Of a stretch of DNA of 64,000 bases, positions 50,138 through 59,322 are shown in pieces (within the stretch, counting starts at the first letter, position 1; the number at the start of each line of letters is the position of its first letter). The stretch is from a bacterium (lineage in GTDB: Bacteria; Bacteroidota; Bacteroidia; Flavobacteriales_D; Sanyastnellaceae). Below the pieces are notes generated by a model. The model was not told where the DNA came from. It did not search any database and worked only from the letters and a program-made list of their open reading frames with translations. Both the position numbers and the translations under genes were made by a program. The stretch spans positions 62,001 to 126,000 of the forward strand of contig JAPOHG010000002.1 of assembly GCA_029979565.1 (NCBI GenBank). The letters are read 5' to 3'.

Positions 50138-52024
50138 ATGCGATGGTTGGTGCCTTTGATCCTTTTCTTGGCACACGGTTTTGGGGCCGTCGCGCAAACA
50201 AAGATTCCCAAACGCGCCCAACGGCAATTGGATGATGCAATTGAAAAGTACATGAAACGGGATGTGCGAGGTGCATTTGAAGCGGTCAATGCGGCGTTAA
50301 GGGACGCGCCGACCTGCGCGGATGCTTGGATGCTCAAAAGCCAATTGCACGAGGGTCAATCAGAATGGGTTCCCGCGGCCCATGCCCTGAATCAAGCCAT
50401 AGCGTCCAACGGCGAATTGCTGCGTAAATGGCGGGAAAAACTTGCTCGACTAGAATTTCGTGCTGGGTCCTATGAGGCAGCACTTGCTGTGGTTGAAGGA
50501 GGCGTAATCACGGATTCTTTGCTCGAGGCATGCATTCGTTTTGCCGCTGACGCGGTGAAGCAACCCATGGAATTGAATCCAGCGCCGCTAGCGGGAACGC
50601 TCAACAGCGATGCACCAGAATATTACCCAGCATTGTATGCGACGGGTGATCGCATGATTTTCACCCGTCAAATTGGAGGGGATGCTCGTATGACAGGACA
50701 AGAAGACTTTTACGAGGCCAGGCTATCGGATGATGGGACTTGGAATGTGTTCCGGGAACTTGTGGAGATCAACACCCCGGGAAATGAAGGAGCCCCAACG
50801 GTAAGGGGGGACGGTCGGCAGCTCATTTTCACCGCTTGTGACGGCTTGGATGGGGCATACGGCAGACGAACAGGAGAAGGCAGTTGCGATTTGTTTTATG
50901 CTGATTTTGACGTTTCCGAAGGTCGGTTTAGACGGGAGATAAACATCGTTGACCTCAACAGCAAGGCGTGGGAAAGCCAGCCTTCGCTCAGTTCCGATGG
51001 ACGTTGGTTGTTTTTTGTTCGCGCCTACAGGAACCAAGACGGTCGGGTGATTCAGGACATCTACCAGTCTGAGCGCCAATCAGACAATTCATGGAGTCGT
51101 CCTGCTCGACTTCCGAAAACCATCAACACGGATGGGCGTGAAGAAAACCCGGTGCTTCACAGCGACGGCAAGACACTGTATTTTGCATCCAACGGACACG
51201 CTGGAATGGGAGGGCTGGACCTTTTCGTTTCAAGGCGGCAACCGGACGGATCTTGGTCAAAAGCGGAGAACCTCGGATTCCCCATTAATTCAAGTGGCGA
51301 TGAAAACAGTCTGCAAGTATTTCCGGATGGAAAAACCGCTTTGTTCGCGACCGATCGAGAAGTACCGGGGAATTTGGATCTATGGCAATTTGAGTTGCCC
51401 GGACATGCCACAGCTGAATCGGTAGTGCTCTGGAGCGGTGAGGTTCTGGATGCGACCTCCAAACGACCCATCCGTGCATCCGTTCAGGTTTTGGACCGAT
51501 TTGGAAATACGATTGGTCAGCAAACCAGCTCCTCAGTGGATGGCGGTTTTACCCTGACCTTTCCTGTAACTGAGCGGGTGATCTTACAGATTGATGAGCC
51601 GGGATACGGTTCTTATTCGAAAACCCTCGAACCCGCAGAAGGACAAGACCCTTTTGTGTCCATTGCGCTGCAGCGTCTTCAAGTTGGAACGGTACTGGTG
51701 CTCAATGACGTCCGCTTCGAGCGTTCTTCTGCAGCGCTTGATGCCAGTTTTCAGCCGGATTTGGAACAGCTTGCGAGGACCCTCAATGGGACCAATCTGC
51801 GCATTCGCATCGCCGGCCACACAGATGGGGAGGGAAGTGCCGAGCGCAACCAGGTACTCAGTGAAAATCGTGCAATGGCTGTTGCCCGTTTTTTGGAAGA
51901 CTTGGGGATTGATCCAAGCAGGATGGAAACGATCGGTTACGGCATGTCTCAACCCATAGCCACCAACGAAACATCGGAAGGACGCGCACAAAACCGCCGC
52001 ACGGAGATTGAAATCATTCAATAA
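50138..52024 (+). CDS. PorE-like OmpA-family lipid-less envelope protein
   Basis: 628 residues from the ATG at 50138 (MRWLVPLILFLAHGFGAVAQ). The order of modules is TPR-like helices (about 25-140), PD40/WD40-type propeller repeats (SSDGRWLFFVRAY, HSDGKTLYFASNG, FPDGKTALFATD), a carboxypeptidase-regulatory-like beta domain (VLDATSKRPIRASVQVLD) and an OmpA C-terminal domain (GHTDGEGSAERN...LSENRAMAVARFLEDLG). The same order is known for PorE, which links the T9SS to peptidoglycan. I saw no lipobox. The stop overlaps the convergent TonB receptor gene by 11 bases. Confidence 0.83.
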   Translation: MRWLVPLILFLAHGFGAVAQTKIPKRAQRQLDDAIEKYMKRDVRGAFEAVNAALRDAPTCADAWMLKSQLHEGQSEWVPAAHALNQAIASNGELLRKWREKLARLEFRAGSYEAALAVVEGGVITDSLLEACIRFAADAVKQPMELNPAPLAGTLNSDAPEYYPALYATGDRMIFTRQIGGDARMTGQEDFYEARLSDDGTWNVFRELVEINTPGNEGAPTVRGDGRQLIFTACDGLDGAYGRRTGEGSCDLFYADFDVSEGRFRREINIVDLNSKAWESQPSLSSDGRWLFFVRAYRNQDGRVIQDIYQSERQSDNSWSRPARLPKTINTDGREENPVLHSDGKTLYFASNGHAGMGGLDLFVSRRQPDGSWSKAENLGFPINSSGDENSLQVFPDGKTALFATDREVPGNLDLWQFELPGHATAESVVLWSGEVLDATSKRPIRASVQVLDRFGNTIGQQTSSSVDGGFTLTFPVTERVILQIDEPGYGSYSKTLEPAEGQDPFVSIALQRLQVGTVLVLNDVRFERSSAALDASFQPDLEQLARTLNGTNLRIRIAGHTDGEGSAERNQVLSENRAMAVARFLEDLGIDPSRMETIGYGMSQPIATNETSEGRAQNRRTEIEIIQ

Positions 52025-54080
52025 GCTTCCATCGCCAGGAGATCCAAATGCTGCGTGGGGGAGCAGGATTGAAATACCTCCCACCGAAGGCGTTTGTTTG
52101 CAACCATCCAGAGAAGTTGGCATCGAGAACGTTCCGAACACCAACTTGAACGGTATGTGCACCACGGGCGCGTTCTATTGAAGCATTGAGTCGGTGCTGT
52201 GATGCGGCCCAATCGTCTCTGCTATTGTGCAATTTGATGCGGTCAAACCAGTGGTATTGCCACCTCCAAGTCCATGCGCCGTGGGACAGCGCTCCCGCAG
52301 TTCCTGCGCTGTGAAGCGGCGTTCCTGGGACCACATCTGCAAACGGGTCGAAAGCGTGACGGTTGATGTTCAACCAGCCGTTGAAAAGAAACGTAGCCTG
52401 ATGAGCAATCATGTAAAGCATTTGAGTGGAAGCTTCCACACCAGCCATTCGCAGGCCTTCCACATTGTCCATAAAAATCCCATCCGTTGGACCGGGTACT
52501 TGTGCAATGGCTCCAATAACGCGTTGATGATACGCTTGTATGGAACAATCCAATGTGGACGATTCAGTCACATGGGACCATGTTGCGCCAATTTCGAGGG
52601 CCTGCGCTTGCTCCGATTGCAAATTGTAGGGTTGGTATCCCTCGGGGTCAATCAATTCGAATGAGGTTGGATGGCTTCCTCCGGTTCCCCATTGGGCAAA
52701 AACACGAAGTTTCGGCGTGGACTGGTAGGCGACTTGAAGAAATGGAAGCCATTCGAAGGCCGTGTATGATTCGGCGTAGATTCCTGTGCTGTCTCCAATG
52801 ATTCGGCGGATTCCATCTGTGGATCGATTGAAGTTCTCAGCTGCAAGCTGTGCATCGATTTGCCACTTGTCCTTCCACTCGAAACGGGTGCCAATGCCCG
52901 CCCAGTGGCTTTGCGTAAACGATTCAAGGGCATACCGCAATGCGTCGGAGGCGTATGCATTGTCCTGCTCGTCGAGGGTCAACCATTCATAACGCAGGAT
53001 GAAAGATTGGTCGAGCGTGAGTTTGCCTTGGGTACCCACCGCCTTGGATTGCGCTCTCCACAAGCGCATTGAGACGAAGTCCTCGTTTTCCTTTTTGAAG
53101 CCATTGAAAAAGGGGGATGTGCCAAAGGGATTGGATTTCTTTGAATGTTGCCCATACAGCCACATTCCGTTGCGGCTGCGCTCGAATTGGGACGTTCGAC
53201 TCCAACCTGCCCAAGATCGTTTTCTGTTGACGTGTGCATCGTAGGGCGCACCTGGGCCTTCGGTGGGGTTCAGCAAGGCATCGCTCTCATTTAATCCGCC
53301 GGGAAGCCCCCATTCAGCATCCATCCATCCAAGCCAGGTTCGCTGTTCCACGCCGGGTCTACCGTTGTGAATCCATTGCGCTTCAGCTTGGTTTTTGCGG
53401 TTGTGCTCTTGTTGACGGTAGCCAGGCGATTCATTCCAAAACATCCGAACGTGCAGTGCGTTGTCGCCACGATTGTCAAGCTTCTGCGTATGCGAAAATC
53501 CGGATTCTTGGGACCCGCCACCTGCAGCTCCGGCACCCGGACTGCGCAGCACAGCATAACCATTGGTCTCGTTTTTCAGGTTGTGAAACGAGGGCAAGCT
53601 CGTACCGATGAGGGCTCCTCCGTACGCATTTCCGTAAAGTGCGCCAACGGGTCCTTTGACCACTTCCAATCGATGAAGCCATTGCGGATTACAGAGTTCC
53701 AACGGACTGTTTCCACTGGCATTCGTAAGCACAAAGCCATCCATGAGCAAAAGAACGTTGCGCACGCCATAGGGAGAACGTAGCCCGCTGCTTCGCATTT
53801 GGAGTCTACGAGAGCCACCGGTTCCTCGCGTTTCCATGTAGACTCCTGGAACAGAATTCAGTGCGTCCTGCAGGTCAGGAGAATGACCATTTTGAAGATC
53901 TGACGCTTGAAGAACGGCCACATTCGCGGCAGTCCGTGCTTTGGTTGATGGGATGCGAAGAGCAAGCACTTCAGCCGGCTGCACCGACGTCGTATCGACG
54001 AGTTTATTCGTTTGCGTTTCTGCGACAAATGGGATGGTCAGGAATGCAAAACCGGCGATGAGGACCAGTGGTCGATTCAT
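52014..54080 (-). CDS. TonB-dependent outer-membrane receptor
   Basis: 688 residues with a signal peptide (VLIAGFAFLTIPFVAET). A plug domain follows (VLQASDLQNGHSPDLQDALNSVPGVYMETRGTGGSRRLQMR...GNAYGGALIGTS, about 50-155), then a 22-strand-type barrel and a terminal aromatic strand (SIWISWRWKLIE). There is no N-terminal carboxypeptidase-like or SusC-type extension, so it is a classic receptor, as for siderophores, cobalamin or other cofactors. It starts four bases inside the end of the sugar dehydrogenase gene (ATGA), which links the two functionally. The ligand is unknown. Confidence 0.9.
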   Translation of the reverse strand: MNRPLVLIAGFAFLTIPFVAETQTNKLVDTTSVQPAEVLALRIPSTKARTAANVAVLQASDLQNGHSPDLQDALNSVPGVYMETRGTGGSRRLQMRSSGLRSPYGVRNVLLLMDGFVLTNASGNSPLELCNPQWLHRLEVVKGPVGALYGNAYGGALIGTSLPSFHNLKNETNGYAVLRSPGAGAAGGGSQESGFSHTQKLDNRGDNALHVRMFWNESPGYRQQEHNRKNQAEAQWIHNGRPGVEQRTWLGWMDAEWGLPGGLNESDALLNPTEGPGAPYDAHVNRKRSWAGWSRTSQFERSRNGMWLYGQHSKKSNPFGTSPFFNGFKKENEDFVSMRLWRAQSKAVGTQGKLTLDQSFILRYEWLTLDEQDNAYASDALRYALESFTQSHWAGIGTRFEWKDKWQIDAQLAAENFNRSTDGIRRIIGDSTGIYAESYTAFEWLPFLQVAYQSTPKLRVFAQWGTGGSHPTSFELIDPEGYQPYNLQSEQAQALEIGATWSHVTESSTLDCSIQAYHQRVIGAIAQVPGPTDGIFMDNVEGLRMAGVEASTQMLYMIAHQATFLFNGWLNINRHAFDPFADVVPGTPLHSAGTAGALSHGAWTWRWQYHWFDRIKLHNSRDDWAASQHRLNASIERARGAHTVQVGVRNVLDANFSGWLQTNAFGGRYFNPAPPRSIWISWRWKLIE

Positions 54081-55477
54081 TCCGCATGGACGACTTGAAA
54101 GGATGCCGTTCGGGTGCCCTGCGCATGGGTCAAGGCGATGAAGTACGATCCATCAGACCATCCCTCGGTTTCAAGCGTCAATGGGCTGTTGCTTACTCGT
54201 CCTTGGGCCACCGCTTCACCGGTGAATGAATACACCGTGTACTCCGCATTGTGTACATCATGATTCCATGCGAACTGAATGCGGTCTGTACAAGGATTGG
54301 GGAACGCTACCGGTCTCAATTCATCTGGTCGCTCCGATACGGTGGACGCGAAGGCCTCATTTCGGAATTCTTTGATGATGTTGGGGCCGCTCCCGGGGTA
54401 AGAGGGACCATTAAACGCCACGTAGACCGATCCCGTGTAGGGATTGATGGCTACGTCGCGGATGCGCTGGTTGAAGCTCGAAAAGAACTGGTCTTCACTG
54501 GTGACACTCAATCCATCTTCCGAAAGGTGAAGAACGCTCAAGCGCTCGTATTGCGCTCCCAATCCCCCAAGCACTGAAAGCAAGACGCTGTGCTGCCATT
54601 CCGGAATGGCTTCGTGGTTGTAGTATTCGATGCCATTGACGGCGATGCACGGTGTCCATGCTTTGAGGGGTTCAACCACGTTGTTCTCCACGCAGAAATC
54701 TTGCTCGGCTGGCGTGTTGCAAAATCCTTCCACCTGTGGCCAGCCGTAATTGCCCCCGGCTTCGATGATGTTGAATTCATCATTGGAATTTTGCCCGTGT
54801 TCGCTCGCGTAGATGATGCCATTCGGCCCCAATGCCAATCCTTGGCTGTTGCGGTTGCCCAAGGTGTAGATGTACGAGTCGGGGAAGGGGTTGTCTTCGG
54901 GAATGCTGCCGTCCAAGTTCAAACGCAAGGTCTTACCCTGAAGGGAATTCATCGATTGGGAAAGTCCTGATGCTCCCACATCTCCGGCCGTCATCAGGAG
55001 TGTATTGTCCGGCAAGACGAGGAGCCGGCTGCCGTTGTGAATGCCTCCTGCATCAAGGGTGAGCAGGAATTCTTCATTGACCAGCTCGGTTCCATTCCAA
55101 TCGAAAACACTGAGGTATTCTTGGCCATTCCAGGAGCTTCCAGCGCAGTAGACCACATAAACTTTAGGCGACGTTTCCCAGTCGGGATGCATGACCATTC
55201 CCAGCATTCCCGGTTCACCGTTTCCACTGTTCATGACGTTTTTCTCCAACACGGTGGTGTAGTCACCGGTCGTGGGATCGATGCGCAGGACCTCGCCTTT
55301 ACGGGAGGTCATCCACAGGTGGTCGTCGGGCCCCCACAGGATTTCCCAAGGGATTTGCATGCCGGTGACCAGGTCGTATTCCGTCAACGTCGTATTGCCG
55401 ATTTCCCAGGTTGGCTGGCCGGTGGCAGTCATGGCTAAAAAGCCAAAGACACTGAGGAGTGCAGGTTTCAATTTCAT
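54077..55477 (-). CDS. PQQ-type glucose/sorbosone dehydrogenase with T9SS sorting domain
   Basis: 466 residues with signal peptide (LLSVFGFLAMTATGQ). The propeller fold of soluble aldose dehydrogenases is seen in IPWEILWGPDDHLWMTSRKG, GEPGMLGMVMHPD, and the hallmark YASEHGQNSNDEFNIIEAGGNYGWP. These enzymes oxidise aldoses with PQQ as cofactor. The C-terminus (VAFPNPCTDRIQF...FQVVHAE) is a type A T9SS sorting domain, so the enzyme is exported across the outer membrane. It is upstream of the TonB receptor in one unit, and the divergent neighbour starts 30 bases away. Confidence 0.9.
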   Translation of the reverse strand: MKLKPALLSVFGFLAMTATGQPTWEIGNTTLTEYDLVTGMQIPWEILWGPDDHLWMTSRKGEVLRIDPTTGDYTTVLEKNVMNSGNGEPGMLGMVMHPDWETSPKVYVVYCAGSSWNGQEYLSVFDWNGTELVNEEFLLTLDAGGIHNGSRLLVLPDNTLLMTAGDVGASGLSQSMNSLQGKTLRLNLDGSIPEDNPFPDSYIYTLGNRNSQGLALGPNGIIYASEHGQNSNDEFNIIEAGGNYGWPQVEGFCNTPAEQDFCVENNVVEPLKAWTPCIAVNGIEYYNHEAIPEWQHSVLLSVLGGLGAQYERLSVLHLSEDGLSVTSEDQFFSSFNQRIRDVAINPYTGSVYVAFNGPSYPGSGPNIIKEFRNEAFASTVSERPDELRPVAFPNPCTDRIQFAWNHDVHNAEYTVYSFTGEAVAQGRVSNSPLTLETEGWSDGSYFIALTHAQGTRTASFQVVHAE

Positions 55478-55507
55478 GACCGAAATTTAAGCCACAAACC
55501 TTTCTTG

Positions 55508-56044
55508 ATGATGATTGAGTTCCACCGTTGGTTCGCCCTTGCATTTTTCGTTTTGGCTGCAATGCTATTCCCTTCGATTTCTTCGGCCCAAGCCCCCGAC
55601 TGGATGTTTGCATTGGAAGGCTCGTATGTTGGTCGTTTTGAGATGCCGTCAGGAGAAGACGATGTCATGACTACTGTGGATGCACGTTTGGATGGCAAAC
55701 GCAGTGGCGCCGAAGATGGTTTCGTGCTTCAGTTCGCACGAGAAGCCGCTTCGGGCATTGTGAAGGAAGCACAAATGTGGTCGTGGAATGACGCTGCTGG
55801 CACCCTCGATGTTACCGCCATTTCAGATGGACAGCGTGCCGAGAGCCAATGGTTTGCTTCACCGAAGGGCCTCGCGGTGAACCTCACCAGAGGGGGGACG
55901 GTCGCTGGCGCTGCAGCGATCGAACGATTGCGCCTGGAACGCCTGCCTGGTCAATTGCGGTTGACGAAGCAGTACAACCTCGGTGACGGCGAATGGACCA
56001 TGCAATGGCGCTACATTCTCGACGATTACGTGGGGGAGGAATGA
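55508..56044 (+). CDS. Secreted protein of unknown function
   Basis: 178 residues; two adjacent ATGs (55508, 55511) can start it, while the track start at 55505 is TTG. A signal peptide (WFALAFFVLAAMLFPSISSAQA) leads to a beta-rich domain (WMFALEGSYVGRFEMPSG, LRLTKQYNLGDGEWTMQWRYIL), which recalls lipocalin-like or DUF-type periplasmic proteins, but I recognise no family. It stands alone between the dehydrogenase and the glucan locus and stops 8 bases before the convergent amylase gene's end. Confidence 0.6.
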   Translation: MMIEFHRWFALAFFVLAAMLFPSISSAQAPDWMFALEGSYVGRFEMPSGEDDVMTTVDARLDGKRSGAEDGFVLQFAREAASGIVKEAQMWSWNDAAGTLDVTAISDGQRAESQWFASPKGLAVNLTRGGTVAGAAAIERLRLERLPGQLRLTKQYNLGDGEWTMQWRYILDDYVGEE

Positions 56045-56052
56045 GCCTGGTA

Positions 56053-58455
56053 TCAGGGGAACCTGCGCACTTGCGGGCGAACATCAAAAGCGGCAGCTCC
56101 CCAGGGTTTAATGGCGAAGCCACCTGAAGGGACCGATTCCAATGTGCCGAGCAATGGGTGAAGAGGTTCTCCTGTCTCAACCGAAAGGTTGTACGGCTGT
56201 CCGGTTGTGTTGATCAGCACCCACGTGTTTTCGTCGAGGTAGCTACGGTGAATAGCGAGCAGACCATGTGCCAATTCAGAATAGGCTGTTTGGCCGTACA
56301 TCATGCTCATTCTTCTATTTCGAAGGGTTATCCAATTTTTGGTCCATTGGTGCATCCACTTTTCCTCGTCGGTCCATTCGTCAAAACGCATCATGCGGCG
56401 GTTATCAGGATCATTGCCTCCTACGTCTGCAATTTCATCGCCGTAATAGATGCAGGGAATGCCAGGGCTCGACATCAAAAAGGCCATGAGCCAGCTCATT
56501 TTTCGGTACCCAACGTTGCCCTGGTGTTCAATTTCACGGGTCCATCCAGCGAATTTGGTGTCTTCCGACGGATCGAGTGCCCCGTCAGCTAGGGATGTGA
56601 AACGGGGGCGGTCTTGGTTGCCCGTAATGTTGCCCATGAGGTGGTGGGCACCGTATGTGTCTAAGCTTTGGTTGGCCACCGCAATCAATGCCGACAAATT
56701 GGCTGTTTCAGCGGTAAAGGCCGCGACCAAGGCGTCGTAGAGGTTGAAATCAAACTGGGCATCCAACATGCCATTCGAGAGGTAGCTGCGAATCAACTCA
56801 GGAGCGCCGTATGTCTCGCCGATTTGGAACATAGGTTGCTGCTGCTTGCTGCGCACTTTTTGGGTTAGCGTTCTCCAGAACACCTCGGGGATGTGTTTGG
56901 TCGCATCGTGTCGGAAGCCGTCGATGTTGGTGTTTTCCACCCACCACACCGCGCTGTCGGTCATGGTTTGGTAGACCTCCGGTCGTTCCAAGTCCAACGT
57001 GGGCATGAAGGTGTCAAACCATGTGGTCAAGCGCTGTTCGTCCCACAATTGAGTATTCAACGAGCCATCGGGCAAGTACAGGTTGGTGACCCAATCGGGG
57101 TGTTCTTTGTAAACGGGATGTTCTTCGTGCACGTGGTTGGCAACGTAATCGACTAAAATGTTTTGGTCCCTTTCGTGAATGGCTTCGACCAAGGCATTGA
57201 ATTCTTCCATCGTTCCAAACCGGCGGTCGGTTCCGGTCGAAGCGATGGGCCAGTAGCCGTGGTAGCCACTGAATTTGCTCGTGACGTCCGTATTGGGGTC
57301 AGACCAGTAGCCCCAGGCACCGTCGGGGTTCGGGGTGATGGGGCTGACCCAGATGGTGTTGGCGCCGAGGTCCTGGATGTAATCCAGCGATGAAGCGATG
57401 CCGGCGAAATCTCCTCCGTAGTGGTTGGCTTCAGGTCGAATGCCGGGATCTTCGCATGCCCAGTCATTCGCGGTATCGCCATTTTTGAATCGATCAACCA
57501 TCAAGAAATACATAACCATGGCGTGCCAGTCGTGTCGGTTGAGCTGGCTCGTCTGGGTGATGGGTTCGCCTGCTTGCAGGGGGATGAGTTGGGACTGACT
57601 CTTGTTGGATTCGGTGGAAGTCCAAATGCGTACAAAGGATCGCTCTTGAGCGTATGCGGCTGCTGGGATGCCCAATGAAAACAACCCGGTCGAATCCGTT
57701 TGGCCGAACCCGTAGATTTCATTGTTCCACCATGCGTAGAAGTGTGCGTTGGGTGCAGTGCGTCCCAAGAAACCAGCGGCTTGCTGAACGTTCCCAGCGG
57801 GCACGCTTGGAATGTATTCCAGCTTCATCGGAAGTGGGGATTCGTCTGAACCCACTTGAAGCATGGAGTTGAATCCGCCAAATCCGTTGGGGACCCGGTT
57901 CAGATGAGAGGGGTCCGGTTGCTCCACACCATCAATGACCAATTGGTACAGGTGGGTTCCTTTATCGAGCATCAGTTCCACTCTGTGATAGCCTTGGCTT
58001 CCGTCCATTTCGATTGGGTTCGCTTGCCAATTGGTGAAACTTCCGATGACTTGAACTGACTCGTGTGCCTGGTAGTCGAGGAGCATGAGTTCAACCGGTT
58101 CTTTGGTGGTTTTGAAAACGGGGACTTCCGTGTGTCCACCTCCTGACCACAATTGGAGAAAGCCAAGCTGTCGGCGTGGTTGTTCGGTCAACTGGACCAC
58201 GCGATCTTCGCCCAGTTCGGAAATGGGCAGCAACGTGCCATTTTCCCATTTAACGGAGTCGATGACCGGGAGAATGCTGGCGAAGTCACTCAAATAGAGC
58301 GTGGTGGTATCCGCATTCATTTGAATGGGCGTCAAGGGTCTAGCGACTGATTGGGGCGAAGGCGCAGAAGTGCAGCCGAACCAAAGTGTGCCGACTAGCG
58401 CAGCAAAAAGCCATGCGGAGGCATGGCTTTTCAATGGGAGTTGGATTCGAGTCAT
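56053..58455 (-). CDS. GH13 alpha-amylase-family lipoprotein
   Basis: 800 residues; the lipobox LWFGC gives Cys28, so it is probably surface-anchored, like SusG. A CBM48-like beta-sandwich (VQVIGSFTNWQANPIEMDG...LYQLVIDGVEQPDP) precedes the catalytic barrel (MYFLMVDRFKNGD, DYVANHVHEEHP). The nucleophile is Asp in GFRHDATKH, the acid/base is Glu in IGETYG, and the third acid is Asp in GNQDRPR. It cuts alpha-1,4-glucans such as starch or glycogen at the cell surface. It ends the run susC-susD-DUF5004-like-secreted protein-amylase. Confidence 0.93.
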   Translation of the reverse strand: MTRIQLPLKSHASAWLFAALVGTLWFGCTSAPSPQSVARPLTPIQMNADTTTLYLSDFASILPVIDSVKWENGTLLPISELGEDRVVQLTEQPRRQLGFLQLWSGGGHTEVPVFKTTKEPVELMLLDYQAHESVQVIGSFTNWQANPIEMDGSQGYHRVELMLDKGTHLYQLVIDGVEQPDPSHLNRVPNGFGGFNSMLQVGSDESPLPMKLEYIPSVPAGNVQQAAGFLGRTAPNAHFYAWWNNEIYGFGQTDSTGLFSLGIPAAAYAQERSFVRIWTSTESNKSQSQLIPLQAGEPITQTSQLNRHDWHAMVMYFLMVDRFKNGDTANDWACEDPGIRPEANHYGGDFAGIASSLDYIQDLGANTIWVSPITPNPDGAWGYWSDPNTDVTSKFSGYHGYWPIASTGTDRRFGTMEEFNALVEAIHERDQNILVDYVANHVHEEHPVYKEHPDWVTNLYLPDGSLNTQLWDEQRLTTWFDTFMPTLDLERPEVYQTMTDSAVWWVENTNIDGFRHDATKHIPEVFWRTLTQKVRSKQQQPMFQIGETYGAPELIRSYLSNGMLDAQFDFNLYDALVAAFTAETANLSALIAVANQSLDTYGAHHLMGNITGNQDRPRFTSLADGALDPSEDTKFAGWTREIEHQGNVGYRKMSWLMAFLMSSPGIPCIYYGDEIADVGGNDPDNRRMMRFDEWTDEEKWMHQWTKNWITLRNRRMSMMYGQTAYSELAHGLLAIHRSYLDENTWVLINTTGQPYNLSVETGEPLHPLLGTLESVPSGGFAIKPWGAAAFDVRPQVRRFP

Positions 58456-58470
58456 GTGGCGATGAAATGC

Positions 58471-59322
58471 TTATTCGCAATCGAGCAATGAGATGATTTC
58501 GAAAGGGGGTGGTCCGGGAGGGTAGGTAAATCCTTCACGGACGATGTAATACCAAATTTCGGACAAAGACTCTCCTTCGCTCAGGATTCCCGCAAACAGG
58601 TCCTCCGGAATCATGGTGGTTCTGAATTTTCCTTCTCCAATGGAGGTCAATTTCAATTCAGGGTACGCGTACACATCGGTTTCCGGGGCATATTCGTAAC
58701 TCGTGAAGGCGTCGACTTTGCCCAGTAAGTAGATGTAGCAATCGTCATCGCCCATGTTTTGCAATCCTTCGTAAAGGACCTCTTTGGTGTTGTCATAGGT
58801 AATGGTCAAGAAATCATCGGGCTCCCGCAATTCGGGGAACACGCAGATGCGCGCAGCACACAGTTTTGGAATGATGTCCACGTGCATGTCTTCCGATTTA
58901 GCCTCAAAGTTGAATCCATCGACGGGGTATCCGTTTTTAAGCTTGGCCAGGCACGAAATGCCGCGGGAGAACAGCTGTGGTCCGTCGACGCCGTAGTATT
59001 CCGTTGGAACAAAGGTCATGGAGTACAACTTGGGACCCACTTTGGTCATGACTTGGTGATCTGCGCTGTTGTCCCAATCGCCATTGCCGGCTGCAGGACC
59101 GGAGGGGTTCCAAGTCCAGAGGTAAACCGTCGTATCCGGGAAAGCGTCCAGAATGGCGGAGAGTCCGTTGTTTTGTATGCCATCTTCACTTTGGTTCATG
59201 TCGATGAACAACGTCAGCTCTGAATTGGCATCGGTCGGAGATGGAAGAACATACGCTTTTTGAGCATGGGCCGTTGCGTGCATGCAGGCAAAGGCGAGCA
59301 GGGAGAATAAGATCTTCTTCAT
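58471..59322 (-). CDS. Secreted glucan-locus protein of unknown function (SusE/DUF4961-like position)
   Basis: 283 residues with signal peptide (MKKILFSLLAFACMHATAHAQ) and no lipobox. Beta-rich; recognisable pieces are LFIDMNQSEDG, VYLWTWNPSGPAAGNGDWDNS and LYSMTFVPTEYYGVDG, which look like starch-binding or SusE/F-like domains. I do not recognise the family with confidence. Its place between susD and GH13 suggests glycan binding at the cell surface. It starts one base inside the previous gene's stop and ends 15 bases before the amylase gene. Confidence 0.6.
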   Translation of the reverse strand: MKKILFSLLAFACMHATAHAQKAYVLPSPTDANSELTLFIDMNQSEDGIQNNGLSAILDAFPDTTVYLWTWNPSGPAAGNGDWDNSADHQVMTKVGPKLYSMTFVPTEYYGVDGPQLFSRGISCLAKLKNGYPVDGFNFEAKSEDMHVDIIPKLCAARICVFPELREPDDFLTITYDNTKEVLYEGLQNMGDDDCYIYLLGKVDAFTSYEYAPETDVYAYPELKLTSIGEGKFRTTMIPEDLFAGILSEGESLSEIWYYIVREGFTYPPGPPPFEIISLLDCE

